Assembly (NCBI RefSeq): GCF_003731765.1
Contig: NZ_MOAL01000004.1
Location: forward strand, 930,001-994,000
Origin: Pseudomonas chlororaphis
GTDB taxonomy: Bacteria; Pseudomonadota; Gammaproteobacteria; Pseudomonadales; Pseudomonadaceae
DNA: 64,000 nucleotides
Direction: 5' to 3'
In this document: positions 33,401 to 41,375 of the stretch, one piece after another
Position numbering within the stretch: the first letter of the stretch is position 1
How the letters are laid out: each line of letters opens with the position of its first letter
The notes under the pieces: model-generated
The model's database searches: none
Told to the model about the DNA's origin: nothing
The model's input: the letters and a program-made list of their open reading frames with translations, nothing else
Position numbers and translations under genes: made by a program

Positions 33401-34183
33401 ATGGCCGAGACCTTAGCACTACCCAAGGCGCAACTGCTCAAGCAGGCGCTGACCCAGATGCAAAATACCCTGGCGGATAATACGTGGACCGACCGGCAAA
33501 AGCTGGCGTTGACTTGCCGCATTCTGTTCGAGCACGGCCATGACTCGGGCCTGGCCGGGCAGATCACCGCCCGTGGCCCTCAGCCCGGCACCTATTACAC
33601 CCAGGCACTGGGCCTGGGTTTTGACGAGATCACTGCCGGCAACCTGTTGCTGGTCAATGAAGACCTGGAGGTGCTCGAAGGTCGCGGCATGCCCAACCCG
33701 GCCAACCGTTTCCACACCTGGGTGTACCGGGCTCGCCCGGACGTTAACTGCATCATCCACACCCATCCGACCCATGTTGCCGCGCTGTCGATGCTGGAGG
33801 TGCCGTTGCAGGTATCCCACATGGACCTGTGCCCGCTCTATGAGGACTGTGCATTCCTGCCGGCCTGGCCGGGGGTTCCGGTGGGGAACGAGGAGGGCGA
33901 GATCATCTCCGCCGCCTTGGGCGACAAGCGCGCCATCCTGCTGTCGCACCACGGCCAGCTGTCCACCGGGGCCAGCATCGAGGAAGCCTGTGTCATCGCC
34001 CAGCTGTTCGAGCGCGCCGCCAAGTTGCAACTGCTGGCCATGGCCGCCGGCGCCATCCAGCCCATCCAGCCTGAGCTGGGGCGTGAAGCCCACGACTGGA
34101 TTGCACGGCCCAAGCGCCACGCTGCGGCCTTCAACTACTTCACTCGGCAATGCCTCAAGCAACACGCCGATTGCCTGAACTGA
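33401..34183 (+). CDS. Class II aldolase/adducin family protein
   Basis: This 260-residue protein has the class II aldolase pattern: FEHGHDSGLAGQITAR near 43-58, IIHTHPTHVAALSML with metal-binding His120 and His122, and LLSHHGQLSTG with His184 as the third ligand. Members use a divalent metal to cleave or decarboxylate sugar phosphates or hydroxy acids. AAGGA upstream supports the ATG at 33401. It begins a two-gene operon with the DapA-like lyase (29 bp gap) and is divergent from the XRE-cupin regulator. Confidence 0.88.
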   Translation: MAETLALPKAQLLKQALTQMQNTLADNTWTDRQKLALTCRILFEHGHDSGLAGQITARGPQPGTYYTQALGLGFDEITAGNLLLVNEDLEVLEGRGMPNPANRFHTWVYRARPDVNCIIHTHPTHVAALSMLEVPLQVSHMDLCPLYEDCAFLPAWPGVPVGNEEGEIISAALGDKRAILLSHHGQLSTGASIEEACVIAQLFERAAKLQLLAMAAGAIQPIQPELGREAHDWIARPKRHAAAFNYFTRQCLKQHADCLN

Positions 34184-34212
34184 CCCCTGACTTGCGCCCC
34201 CGGAGAAACCCA

Positions 34213-35100
34213 ATGTCGACCCCAATACTGCACGGCATCATCGGCTACACCGTCACTCCGTTTACCGCCAACGGCCAAGAGCTGGACCTGGAAGCCCTCG
34301 GGCGTTCCATCGACCGCCTGATTGCCGGTGGCGTGCACGCTATCGCGCCCTTGGGCAGCACCGGCGAAGGGGCTTACCTGAGCGACCGGGAATGGGACCA
34401 CGTCTGTGAGTTCAGCCTTGAGCATGTGGCCCGGCGCGTACCGACCGTGGTCAGCGTTTCCGACCTGACCACCGCCAAGGCCGTGCGCCGTGCACGCTTT
34501 GCCGAGGCCCGTGGCGCCGACACCTTGATGGTGCTGCCCACGGCCTACTGGAAACTCAGTGAGGCGGAAATCCTTGCCCACTACCGGGCCATCGGCGAGG
34601 CCGTCGGCGTGCCGATCATGCTGTACAACAATCCGGCCACCAGTGGCACCGACCTCTCGGTGGAACTGATCCTGAAAATCGTCAAGGCGGTGGACAACGT
34701 GACCATGGTCAAGGAGAGCAGCGGCGACATCCAGCGCATGCACCAACTGCACCTGCAGGGCGAAGGTCAGGTGCCGTTCTACAACGGCAGCAACCCCCTG
34801 GCCCTGGAAGCCTTTATCGCCGGTGCCGCGGGCTGGTGCAGCGCCGCGCCCAACCTGATTCCGCAGCTCAACCTGGCGCTCTATCAAGCGGTGCTGGACA
34901 ACGACCTGCAACAGGCTCGCGCGCTGTTCTACCAACAGTTGCCGTTGCTGGACTTCATCCTCAAGGGCGGTTTACCGGCCACCATCAAGGCGGGTCTGGC
35001 GCTGACCGGGTTGGACGTGGGCGACCCGCGCCTGCCGGTGTTCCCCCTTGGCGATGCCGGGCGCAACCGCTTGCAGGCGTTGCTCAAGACCCTGGGCTAA
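34213..35100 (+). CDS. Dihydrodipicolinate synthase family lyase
   Basis: This 295-residue protein is a DapA/NAL-superfamily (beta/alpha)8 enzyme: GSTGEG at 48-53, Tyr138 in LYNNP and the Schiff-base Lys167 in VKESSGD are all present. It is not the housekeeping DapA by context. These aldolases act on pyruvate with various aldehydes, or on 2-keto-3-deoxy sugar acids. GGAGAAACCCA before ATG 34213 is a good ribosome site. It is paired with the class II aldolase, suggesting a shared pathway. Confidence 0.9.
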   Translation: MSTPILHGIIGYTVTPFTANGQELDLEALGRSIDRLIAGGVHAIAPLGSTGEGAYLSDREWDHVCEFSLEHVARRVPTVVSVSDLTTAKAVRRARFAEARGADTLMVLPTAYWKLSEAEILAHYRAIGEAVGVPIMLYNNPATSGTDLSVELILKIVKAVDNVTMVKESSGDIQRMHQLHLQGEGQVPFYNGSNPLALEAFIAGAAGWCSAAPNLIPQLNLALYQAVLDNDLQQARALFYQQLPLLDFILKGGLPATIKAGLALTGLDVGDPRLPVFPLGDAGRNRLQALLKTLG

Positions 35101-35281
35101 GGGCACTTGAGGGTGGCGCCCTGGGCCAGTCAGCCACTGGCCCGTGACGCCTGGACCGATCAGTTGCGGACGAAGCTGGCGTTGCACCGAGCGTCCGGCA
35201 TAATCCTGCTCTTCAGGGGCCAGGACGCCCACCGCCCAACCGGGCGGTACGGATGGGCAGAACCTCTACAAGGAGCCACGG

Positions 35282-35833
35282 ATGCAGGTATTTGAAACCC
35301 CACGGCTGATCGGCCGACCCTTGTCACGGCAGGACTTGCCGGCCCTTACCGCGATCCTCAGCGACCCGCAGGTGATGGAGTATTCGGTGAGTGGCGTGTG
35401 TGACGAACAGATCACGGGCCGGTTCATCGACTGGTGCGTGCAGTGTTACGCCGATCACGGCATGGGGCATTGGGCCCTGGTGGAAAAGGCGTCCAATCAA
35501 CTGGTGGGTTTTTGCGGCGTCGGCCCGGAAGACGTCAACGGCGTGGAAGAGGCCAACCTGGGTTATCGCCTGGCCACCCGCTTCTGGAACCAGGGGCTGG
35601 CCACCGAAGCCGCCCAAGGTGCCCTGGCCCATGTGTTTTCCCAAGGCCTGGCGACCTCGGTGGTGGTGATTATCCAGCCGGAGCATGGCGCCTCTCTGCG
35701 GGTGGCCGAGCGTGCCGGATTCAAGGCCTACGACGAACTTGAATTTCACGAGCGCGCCGTGCGTGTGTACCGGATGAGCCGTGAGGATTGGCAGGGCCTG
35801 GGTCCTCCCAGCGTGGCGAGCCCCGGCGCCTGA
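35282..35833 (+). CDS. RimJ/RimL-type GNAT acetyltransferase
   Basis: This 183-residue protein has the pattern FETPRLIGRPLSRQDLPALTAILSDPQVMEYSV at the N-terminus and the acetyl-CoA region ATRFWNQGLATEAAQGALAHVF, then PEHGASLRVAERAGF. AAGGAG (35270-35275) fits the ATG at 35282. Acceptor unknown. It stands alone after the DapA-like gene. Confidence 0.88.
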   Translation: MQVFETPRLIGRPLSRQDLPALTAILSDPQVMEYSVSGVCDEQITGRFIDWCVQCYADHGMGHWALVEKASNQLVGFCGVGPEDVNGVEEANLGYRLATRFWNQGLATEAAQGALAHVFSQGLATSVVVIIQPEHGASLRVAERAGFKAYDELEFHERAVRVYRMSREDWQGLGPPSVASPGA

Positions 35834-36042
35834 AACAGACCGTTGAGCAGGTTTCATGGCCTTGGGAATGAATGGCGCGCCGCAGTGTCGATTCCATAAG
35901 GCCCTTCGCGTCGCGTTCGCCCCCATCGACGTCCTACCGCGCAGGCCTTGGCCTTTTCAGGTCGCGTGCCCTTCAGCCCCTTGAACCGGGGCGCAGGGCA
36001 CACGGGTATGGGGTCTTATCGGATTACGCAGAAGGGTCGATC

Positions 36043-36666
36043 ATGCGCGTTATTTCAATCATTGCCTGCCTCACCGTCATGCTGTTCACCGGGCCGTTGC
36101 GGGCGGCCGAGAGCCAGCCGGCGGTGCAGGCCGTTGCCGAGGATAAAGCTGAGGTGCTGGAGCAAAAGGCCGCGGCCAAGGAGCCGGTCAGCGAGGCGCC
36201 GAAGGCCGCGCCGATCACCAAGACCGAAGTCCAGGCGGTGGACCCCAGTGGCACGGCGCCCATGGACGATGCCATTACCTGCCTGTCGCGGACCATTTAC
36301 TGGGAAGCCAAGGGCGGTGAGTCGGCGGACATGGAGGCCGTGGCCAATGTGGTGCTGAACCGCCTGGGGCACGAGGGGTTCCCGGACACGGTGTGCGGGG
36401 TGGTCAAGCAGGGATCGGAGAGGAGCCCTTGCCAGTTTTCCTGGTGGTGCGACGGGCGGGCCGATCAGGTCGAGGAGGAGGACCGTTACACCATCGCCAA
36501 GGAAATCGCGCGCAAGGCCCTCAATCAGCAACTTCAGGACCGTACCGGCGGCGCCCTGTATTTTCATGACCGCAGCGCCTCGCCCGATTGGTCCCGCGCC
36601 TATATCAAGACCACTGAAATCGGCCACTTCCTGTTCTACAAACCCAAGGATGTGGCGGCGCGTTAA
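36043..36666 (+). CDS. SleB-family cell wall hydrolase
   Basis: This is a 207-residue protein with a signal peptide (about 1-21), a charged Lys/Glu/Ala-rich linker (about 25-70) and a Hydrolase_2/SleB domain (about 75-200) with LSRTIYWEAKGG (Glu88 as probable catalytic acid), VVLNRLGHEGFPDTVCGVV and YFHDRSASPDW. SleB-type enzymes are lytic transglycosylase-like peptidoglycan hydrolases, here presumably periplasmic. The frame is open much further upstream, but the ATG at 36043 begins the signal peptide. Confidence 0.87.
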   Translation: MRVISIIACLTVMLFTGPLRAAESQPAVQAVAEDKAEVLEQKAAAKEPVSEAPKAAPITKTEVQAVDPSGTAPMDDAITCLSRTIYWEAKGGESADMEAVANVVLNRLGHEGFPDTVCGVVKQGSERSPCQFSWWCDGRADQVEEEDRYTIAKEIARKALNQQLQDRTGGALYFHDRSASPDWSRAYIKTTEIGHFLFYKPKDVAAR

Positions 36667-36690
36667 GCCCGGCTCGCGGACCCTTCCGCG

Positions 36691-37299
36691 TCACGCGTCG
36701 GCGGGCAGGTAGGGGCGGATGTTGTGGAGGGCGCGCTCCACATACGCCTCTTTCTCGCCGACCGGGGCCACGTAGTGGATGGCGTTTTGTGCAGCCTCCA
36801 GCCCCGCCAGGCGGGCAATGAACCAGGCAGCGAGGTATTGCGAAGCCAGGCAACCGCCGGCAGTGGCGACGTTGCCCCGGGCGAAAAACGGCTGGTTGAG
36901 CACCTCGACACCGGCTTCCTGGACCCAGGGCTTGGTGGTCAGGTCGGTGCAGGCGGGGACCGTGCCCAGCAGCCCCAGCTTGGCCAGCACCAGGGTGCCG
37001 GAACATTGCGCCCCCAGCAGTTGCCGGGTCGGGTCCAGCCGCAGTTGGCTCATCAGTGTCGGGTCGGCCACCACGTCGCGGGTGAGCATGCCGCTGCCCA
37101 CCAGCACCGCGTCGGCGCTGTTGGCCTGTTCCAGGCTGATGTGCCGTTCCAGCACCAGACCGTTCATCGAGCGTACTTGGGGCGTCGGGCTGGCAATGGT
37201 CACCCGCCAGCCAGGTGTCTTGATGCGGTTGAGGATGCCCAGGGCGATCAGGCTGTCGAGTTCGTTGAAGCCTTCGAAGGTGAGGATGCTGATGTGCAT
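36691..37299 (-). CDS. DJ-1/PfpI family protein
   Basis: This is a 202-residue class I amidotransferase-fold protein. The nucleophile elbow GAQCSGTLVLAKLG puts Cys99 at the active-site position, as in DJ-1/PfpI and isonitrile-hydratase-like proteins. The N-terminus MHISILTFEGFNELDSLIALGIL is typical of this group. AAGG before the ATG at 37299 fits. It diverges from a MocR regulator with 70 bp between starts, so it is the regulator's probable target. Substrate unknown. Confidence 0.85.
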   Translation of the reverse strand: MHISILTFEGFNELDSLIALGILNRIKTPGWRVTIASPTPQVRSMNGLVLERHISLEQANSADAVLVGSGMLTRDVVADPTLMSQLRLDPTRQLLGAQCSGTLVLAKLGLLGTVPACTDLTTKPWVQEAGVEVLNQPFFARGNVATAGGCLASQYLAAWFIARLAGLEAAQNAIHYVAPVGEKEAYVERALHNIRPYLPADA

Positions 37300-37369
37300 G
37301 GGGGAACCTTGGGTTGAGAGCCGCTTGTGTGGCCCGATCCTAGGGTTGAGAATCAGCACAATCAAATAA

Positions 37370-38725
37370 TTGTCATGGATACATCTGCCTATGGCTCGCG
37401 CCCGATACAAGCAACTGGTGGACGCCTTTGCCGCGGATATTCGCGGCGGGGTGCTGGCCCCTGGCAGTCGTCTGCCCACCCATCGTGAACTGGCGGCGCG
37501 TGAGGGGTTGGCTCTGGTCACGGCGTCGCGGGTGTACGCCGAACTGGAGGCCATGGGCCTGGTCAGCGGCGAGACCGGGCGCGGCACCTTTGTCCGCGAA
37601 AGCGCCTTGCCGCCGGGCCAGGGCGTCGATCAGCAGGCCACCCCGCCGGGCACCCTGGACCTGAACTTCAACTATCCGTCCTTGCCCGGGCAGGCCGATT
37701 TACTGCGCGGGGCCTTGCGCCAGTTGGCGGCGAGCGGGGACCTGGAGGCGTTGCTGCGTTACCAGCCCCACAGCGGCCGTGCCCATGAACGGGCGATCAT
37801 CGCTCGGCACCTGGCGTGTCGCGGGTTGAGCACGACGGCGGCGCAGGTGTTGATTGTCAGCGGTGCCCAGCACGGCCTGGCGATCACTCTGATGGCCTTG
37901 CTCAAGCCCGGTGATGTGGTGGCCGTCGACGCCTTGACCTACCCCGGCTTCAAAGTGGTGGCGCAGGCCCATGGCCTGGAGTTGCTGACCATTCCCCTGA
38001 CCCGAGAGGGGCCCGATCTGCAGGCGTTCGAGGACCTGTGCCGACGCCGCCGGGTGCGCGCGGTGTATGCCATGCCGACCTTGCACAACCCCATGGGCTG
38101 GGTGCTGGACCTTGGCTGGCGGCAACGCCTGGTGGCGCTGGCCCGGCGTCATGACCTGTTGATGATCGAGGACGCCGCCTACGCCTTTCTCGCTGAAGAT
38201 CCGCCGCCGCCCCTGGCCAGCCTGGCGCCAGAGTTGACGGTGTATGTCTCGGGGTTTTCCAAAAGCGTGGCCACCGGGTTGCGGGTGGGCCTGGTGGTGG
38301 CGCCGCTGCCCTGGGTGCCGGCGCTGGAGCGGGCCGTGCGCGCCACCACCTGGAATACGCCGGGGGTGATGACGGCGATGGCCTGTGCCTGGATCGAGGA
38401 CGGCACCCAGGCGCGCCTGGAGGCTGAAAAGCGCGACGATGCCCGAGCCCGCCAGGCCCTGGCACGAGAGGTGCTGGCCGGGCTGGATTACGTAGCGCAT
38501 CCGGCGTCGTACTTTCTCTGGCTGTGGTTACCCGAGGAGGTGCGCGCCGACCAGGTGGCCATGGCGCTGCTGCGGGAGAACGTCTCGGTGTCCACCGCCG
38601 AGCCCTTTGTCAGCTCGGCGCCGGTGCCCCATGCACTGCGCCTGGCCCTGGGTTCCGTGGAGCTGGACGCATTGCCCGGGGCGCTGCAACAGGTCAGGCG
38701 GGTGATTGAGCATTACGCTTATTGA
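37370..38725 (+). CDS. GntR/MocR-type regulator with aminotransferase domain
   Basis: The protein is 451 residues from a TTG at 37370, or 444 from ATG 37391; the longer one better matches the usual W-x-P start of MocR proteins. It has an N-terminal GntR winged helix (about 10-80, RYKQLVDAFAADIRGGVLAPGSRLPTHRELAAREGL) and a class I PLP-dependent fold with FSKSVATGLRVGLV around the Schiff-base Lys. MocR proteins bind PLP or amino compounds to control a neighbouring gene, here most likely the divergent DJ-1-like gene. Confidence 0.87.
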   Translation: MSWIHLPMARARYKQLVDAFAADIRGGVLAPGSRLPTHRELAAREGLALVTASRVYAELEAMGLVSGETGRGTFVRESALPPGQGVDQQATPPGTLDLNFNYPSLPGQADLLRGALRQLAASGDLEALLRYQPHSGRAHERAIIARHLACRGLSTTAAQVLIVSGAQHGLAITLMALLKPGDVVAVDALTYPGFKVVAQAHGLELLTIPLTREGPDLQAFEDLCRRRRVRAVYAMPTLHNPMGWVLDLGWRQRLVALARRHDLLMIEDAAYAFLAEDPPPPLASLAPELTVYVSGFSKSVATGLRVGLVVAPLPWVPALERAVRATTWNTPGVMTAMACAWIEDGTQARLEAEKRDDARARQALAREVLAGLDYVAHPASYFLWLWLPEEVRADQVAMALLRENVSVSTAEPFVSSAPVPHALRLALGSVELDALPGALQQVRRVIEHYAY

Positions 38726-38748
38726 GCGGCCACCGGTGGCGGCTGGAG

Positions 38749-39462
38749 TCAGCCGCCGTTGGCGTTGAGGATGCTCGCCACCTGGCGTGGCTGGCAGTTG
38801 AGGTAGGGCGAGGTCTTGAGCCAGCGCTGGTCCGGGTACCAGGAAAACATGAACTGGCCGTCCTTGAGTTTGTCCACCACTTGACGGGCCACTTGCGGGC
38901 GCACGGCCGGGCAACCCTGGCTACGGCCGATACGGCCCTGGCGCTGGCTCCACAGTGGGCTCACGTAGTCGGCAGCGTGGATCACGATGTCGCGGTCGCG
39001 GGCACGGTCATTGAAGCCCGGCTCCAGGCCGTCCATGCGCAAGGAGTAGCCGTGGCTGCCTTCGTAGCTTTCCTGGGTGCGGAACAGGCCCAGGCTGGAT
39101 TGGTTGCTGCCCAGCCGATTGGAGAATTGCGTGGCGAAGTTTTCCCCGGATTTTTGCCCATGGGCCACCAGATCGCGCAGCACCAGGGTTTTCTTGCGCA
39201 GGTCGAAGATCCACAGGCGACGGGCGGTAGACGGCTGGGAATAGTCGATCACCGCCAGGTGGCGGGCCTGCCGGGCGCCGCTGTTAAGCGCACATTGCAT
39301 GGCGCTGAGGGCACCTTTCAGCGCCTGGGGATTGAGTTCCGGCGCGGCGCGGTTGAGGCTGTTGTACAACGTCGGGCTGACGCTATTGGCGGCGGATGCG
39401 GTGCCGCAGAGGGCCACAAGGGTGGCGCTGGCCAGGCAGAGCCGGCACAAAAAATTCAACAT
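38749..39462 (-). CDS. L,D-transpeptidase-fold protein (YkuD_2 type)
   Basis: This is a 237-residue protein with a signal peptide (about 1-24) and a catalytic pair His162 (VIHAADYV) and Cys184 (GRSQGCPAV), the H...S-x-G-C layout of the murein L,D-transpeptidase catalytic family. Relatives act on peptidoglycan cross-links or attach lipoproteins. It is divergent from the longer transpeptidase gene at 39615 across about 150 bp, an unusual pairing of two such enzymes. Whether it is a transpeptidase or hydrolase is open. Confidence 0.85.
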   Translation of the reverse strand: MLNFLCRLCLASATLVALCGTASAANSVSPTLYNSLNRAAPELNPQALKGALSAMQCALNSGARQARHLAVIDYSQPSTARRLWIFDLRKKTLVLRDLVAHGQKSGENFATQFSNRLGSNQSSLGLFRTQESYEGSHGYSLRMDGLEPGFNDRARDRDIVIHAADYVSPLWSQRQGRIGRSQGCPAVRPQVARQVVDKLKDGQFMFSWYPDQRWLKTSPYLNCQPRQVASILNANGG

Positions 39463-39614
39463 GTGTAAAGAATCCCCACGGTCGCTTCGGCTCCTGACAT
39501 CCTATTGTCCTGACGTCCTCCCAGCAGCCTGGTTTGACCCCTGGCTTGAGGGTCTTGCGCAGTCGCCGCGGAGGTTGACCATCATTGTGATGGCCATGGA
39601 TTGGAGTAAAGCAG

Positions 39615-41312
39615 TTGTTCAAAAAATACGCATGTTACTTGAGCCTGGGCGTGCTCGCTGCGCCATTGGTCGTGGCCGCCGAGGCGTTGATGCCGCTGCC
39701 GAGTTTGCCCACGAGCCCGGCACCTGAGCCCCAGAGTTCGCAGACGGCCCCCCTGGGTTCGCTGGCGACGCCTCCAAGCTCACTGGAGACGCCTTCGAAT
39801 TCGCAGACGGCTTCTCCTGGTCCGCAGCCGGCGGCTCCTGATCAGCTGACGGCTCCAACTTCGCTGACGGCTCAGTGCCCGGCGTTGCTGCGGGTGGATG
39901 CGCCAACGCTGAAGCTGCTGCAGGCGTTGTACCTGCAACACGGCGATGCTCCGTTGTGGTCGGTGAATGGCCGCCTGGCGAACTTGCGTGAGCAGTTGCC
40001 GCTGCTGGCTGACGATGGCCTTGACCCCAGCCATTACCCGCTGCCCGCCGGCGATGCCCCCGACGGCTTGTGCGCTGATATCCAGATCAGTCAGCGTTAC
40101 CTGCTGGCCCTGCATGACCTGCGTTACGGGCGCCTGTCCCAGGCCCGCTTCGAACCGCTGTGGCGGGCCCAGCCGCTGGTGGAGGATCACCAGGCCGAAC
40201 TGCTGGCCATCGCCGACCCCGGCCTGGACAACATCGCCGGGGCCTTTGAACAGGCCCGCCCGCGCCTGGCTCAGTACCACAACCTGCGTCATGTCTATAT
40301 CCAGCAGCGCCAGCAAGCCTTGCCCCATTGGCAGCCCTTGCCGAGCGGCCCTTTGCTGCGCCCGGACATGCAAGACGTGCGGGTGCCCGAGCTGACCCAG
40401 CGGCTGTTCAGCGAGGGTTACCTGAGCAGCCCCCAGGTCAGTGTTGAAAACACCTACGGCAGCGAGTTGGTGGACGCGGTGAAAAGCTTCCAGCTCAACC
40501 ATTCCCTGCAGGCCGACGGGGTGATCGGGCCGGGCACCTTGAATGAGTTGAACATCAGCCCCAGCGTGCGCCGCGAGCAACTGCGGCTCAACCTCGAACG
40601 CCTGCGCTGGCTGGCCCAGGACCTGGAGCCCAGCAGCGTGCTGGTGAACGTGGCGGCCGCACAATTGACCGTGTACCGGGACGGCTTGCCGGTGTGGCAG
40701 ACCCGCACCCAGGTGGGCCGTGCCGAGCGCCAGACGCCGTTGCTCAAATCCCGGGTCACGCGCCTGACCCTGAACCCGACCTGGACCGTGCCGCCGACCA
40801 TCCTGCGTGAAGACAAGCTGCCGGAGATCCGTCGCGACCAGAGTTTCCTCAGCCGTCAGAACCTCGAAGTCCTGGACAGCGAAGGCCAGCCCCTGGCACC
40901 GGAAGACATCGACTGGGAACACCCCGGCAATATCCTTCTGCGCCAGGGCGCCGGCCCGCGCAATCCCCTGGGGCGGATGGTCATTCGCTTCCCCAACCCG
41001 TTCTCGGTGTACCTGCACGACACCCCGAGCCAAGGCCTGTTCAGCAAAGGGCCGCGGGCATTCAGTTCCGGTTGTGTGCGGGTCGAGCAGGCGTTGCAGT
41101 TGCGGGATTGGTTGCTGAGCCCGGCAGAACGCCGGCGCACCGATGAACTGCTGACCACCGGCCTGACCCATGAATTCAGGCTGGCGGCGCCGCTGCCGAT
41201 CCTGCTGTCTTATTGGACGGTGCAGGCCGATGACCAAGGGCGGGTGGTGTACGCCCCGGACATCTATAGCCGTGACGGGCCGTTGCTCAGCGCCTTGGGC
41301 AGCGTCCACTGA
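39615..41312 (+). CDS. L,D-transpeptidase (YcbB/LdtD-like)
   Basis: The protein is 565 residues from a TTG at 39615, chosen because GGAG lies at 39603-39606 with suitable spacing and the product starts with a signal peptide (FKKYACYLSLGVLAAPLVVAAEA). Then comes a Ser/Pro/Thr-rich linker (about 28-90), an alpha-helical scaffold, a peptidoglycan-binding region (about 255-315, GVIGPGTLNELN), and a YkuD domain with His468 and Cys487 in SSGCVRVEQ. LdtD-type enzymes form 3-3 cross-links in murein. It is divergent from a second, shorter YkuD-fold gene. Confidence 0.9.
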   Translation: MFKKYACYLSLGVLAAPLVVAAEALMPLPSLPTSPAPEPQSSQTAPLGSLATPPSSLETPSNSQTASPGPQPAAPDQLTAPTSLTAQCPALLRVDAPTLKLLQALYLQHGDAPLWSVNGRLANLREQLPLLADDGLDPSHYPLPAGDAPDGLCADIQISQRYLLALHDLRYGRLSQARFEPLWRAQPLVEDHQAELLAIADPGLDNIAGAFEQARPRLAQYHNLRHVYIQQRQQALPHWQPLPSGPLLRPDMQDVRVPELTQRLFSEGYLSSPQVSVENTYGSELVDAVKSFQLNHSLQADGVIGPGTLNELNISPSVRREQLRLNLERLRWLAQDLEPSSVLVNVAAAQLTVYRDGLPVWQTRTQVGRAERQTPLLKSRVTRLTLNPTWTVPPTILREDKLPEIRRDQSFLSRQNLEVLDSEGQPLAPEDIDWEHPGNILLRQGAGPRNPLGRMVIRFPNPFSVYLHDTPSQGLFSKGPRAFSSGCVRVEQALQLRDWLLSPAERRRTDELLTTGLTHEFRLAAPLPILLSYWTVQADDQGRVVYAPDIYSRDGPLLSALGSVH

Positions 41313-41375
41313 GGCGGTGCCTCAAGAACGCTGAACGGCGCTCCTGGAGTCAGGGGCGCCGCTTGCGGGGGCGGT

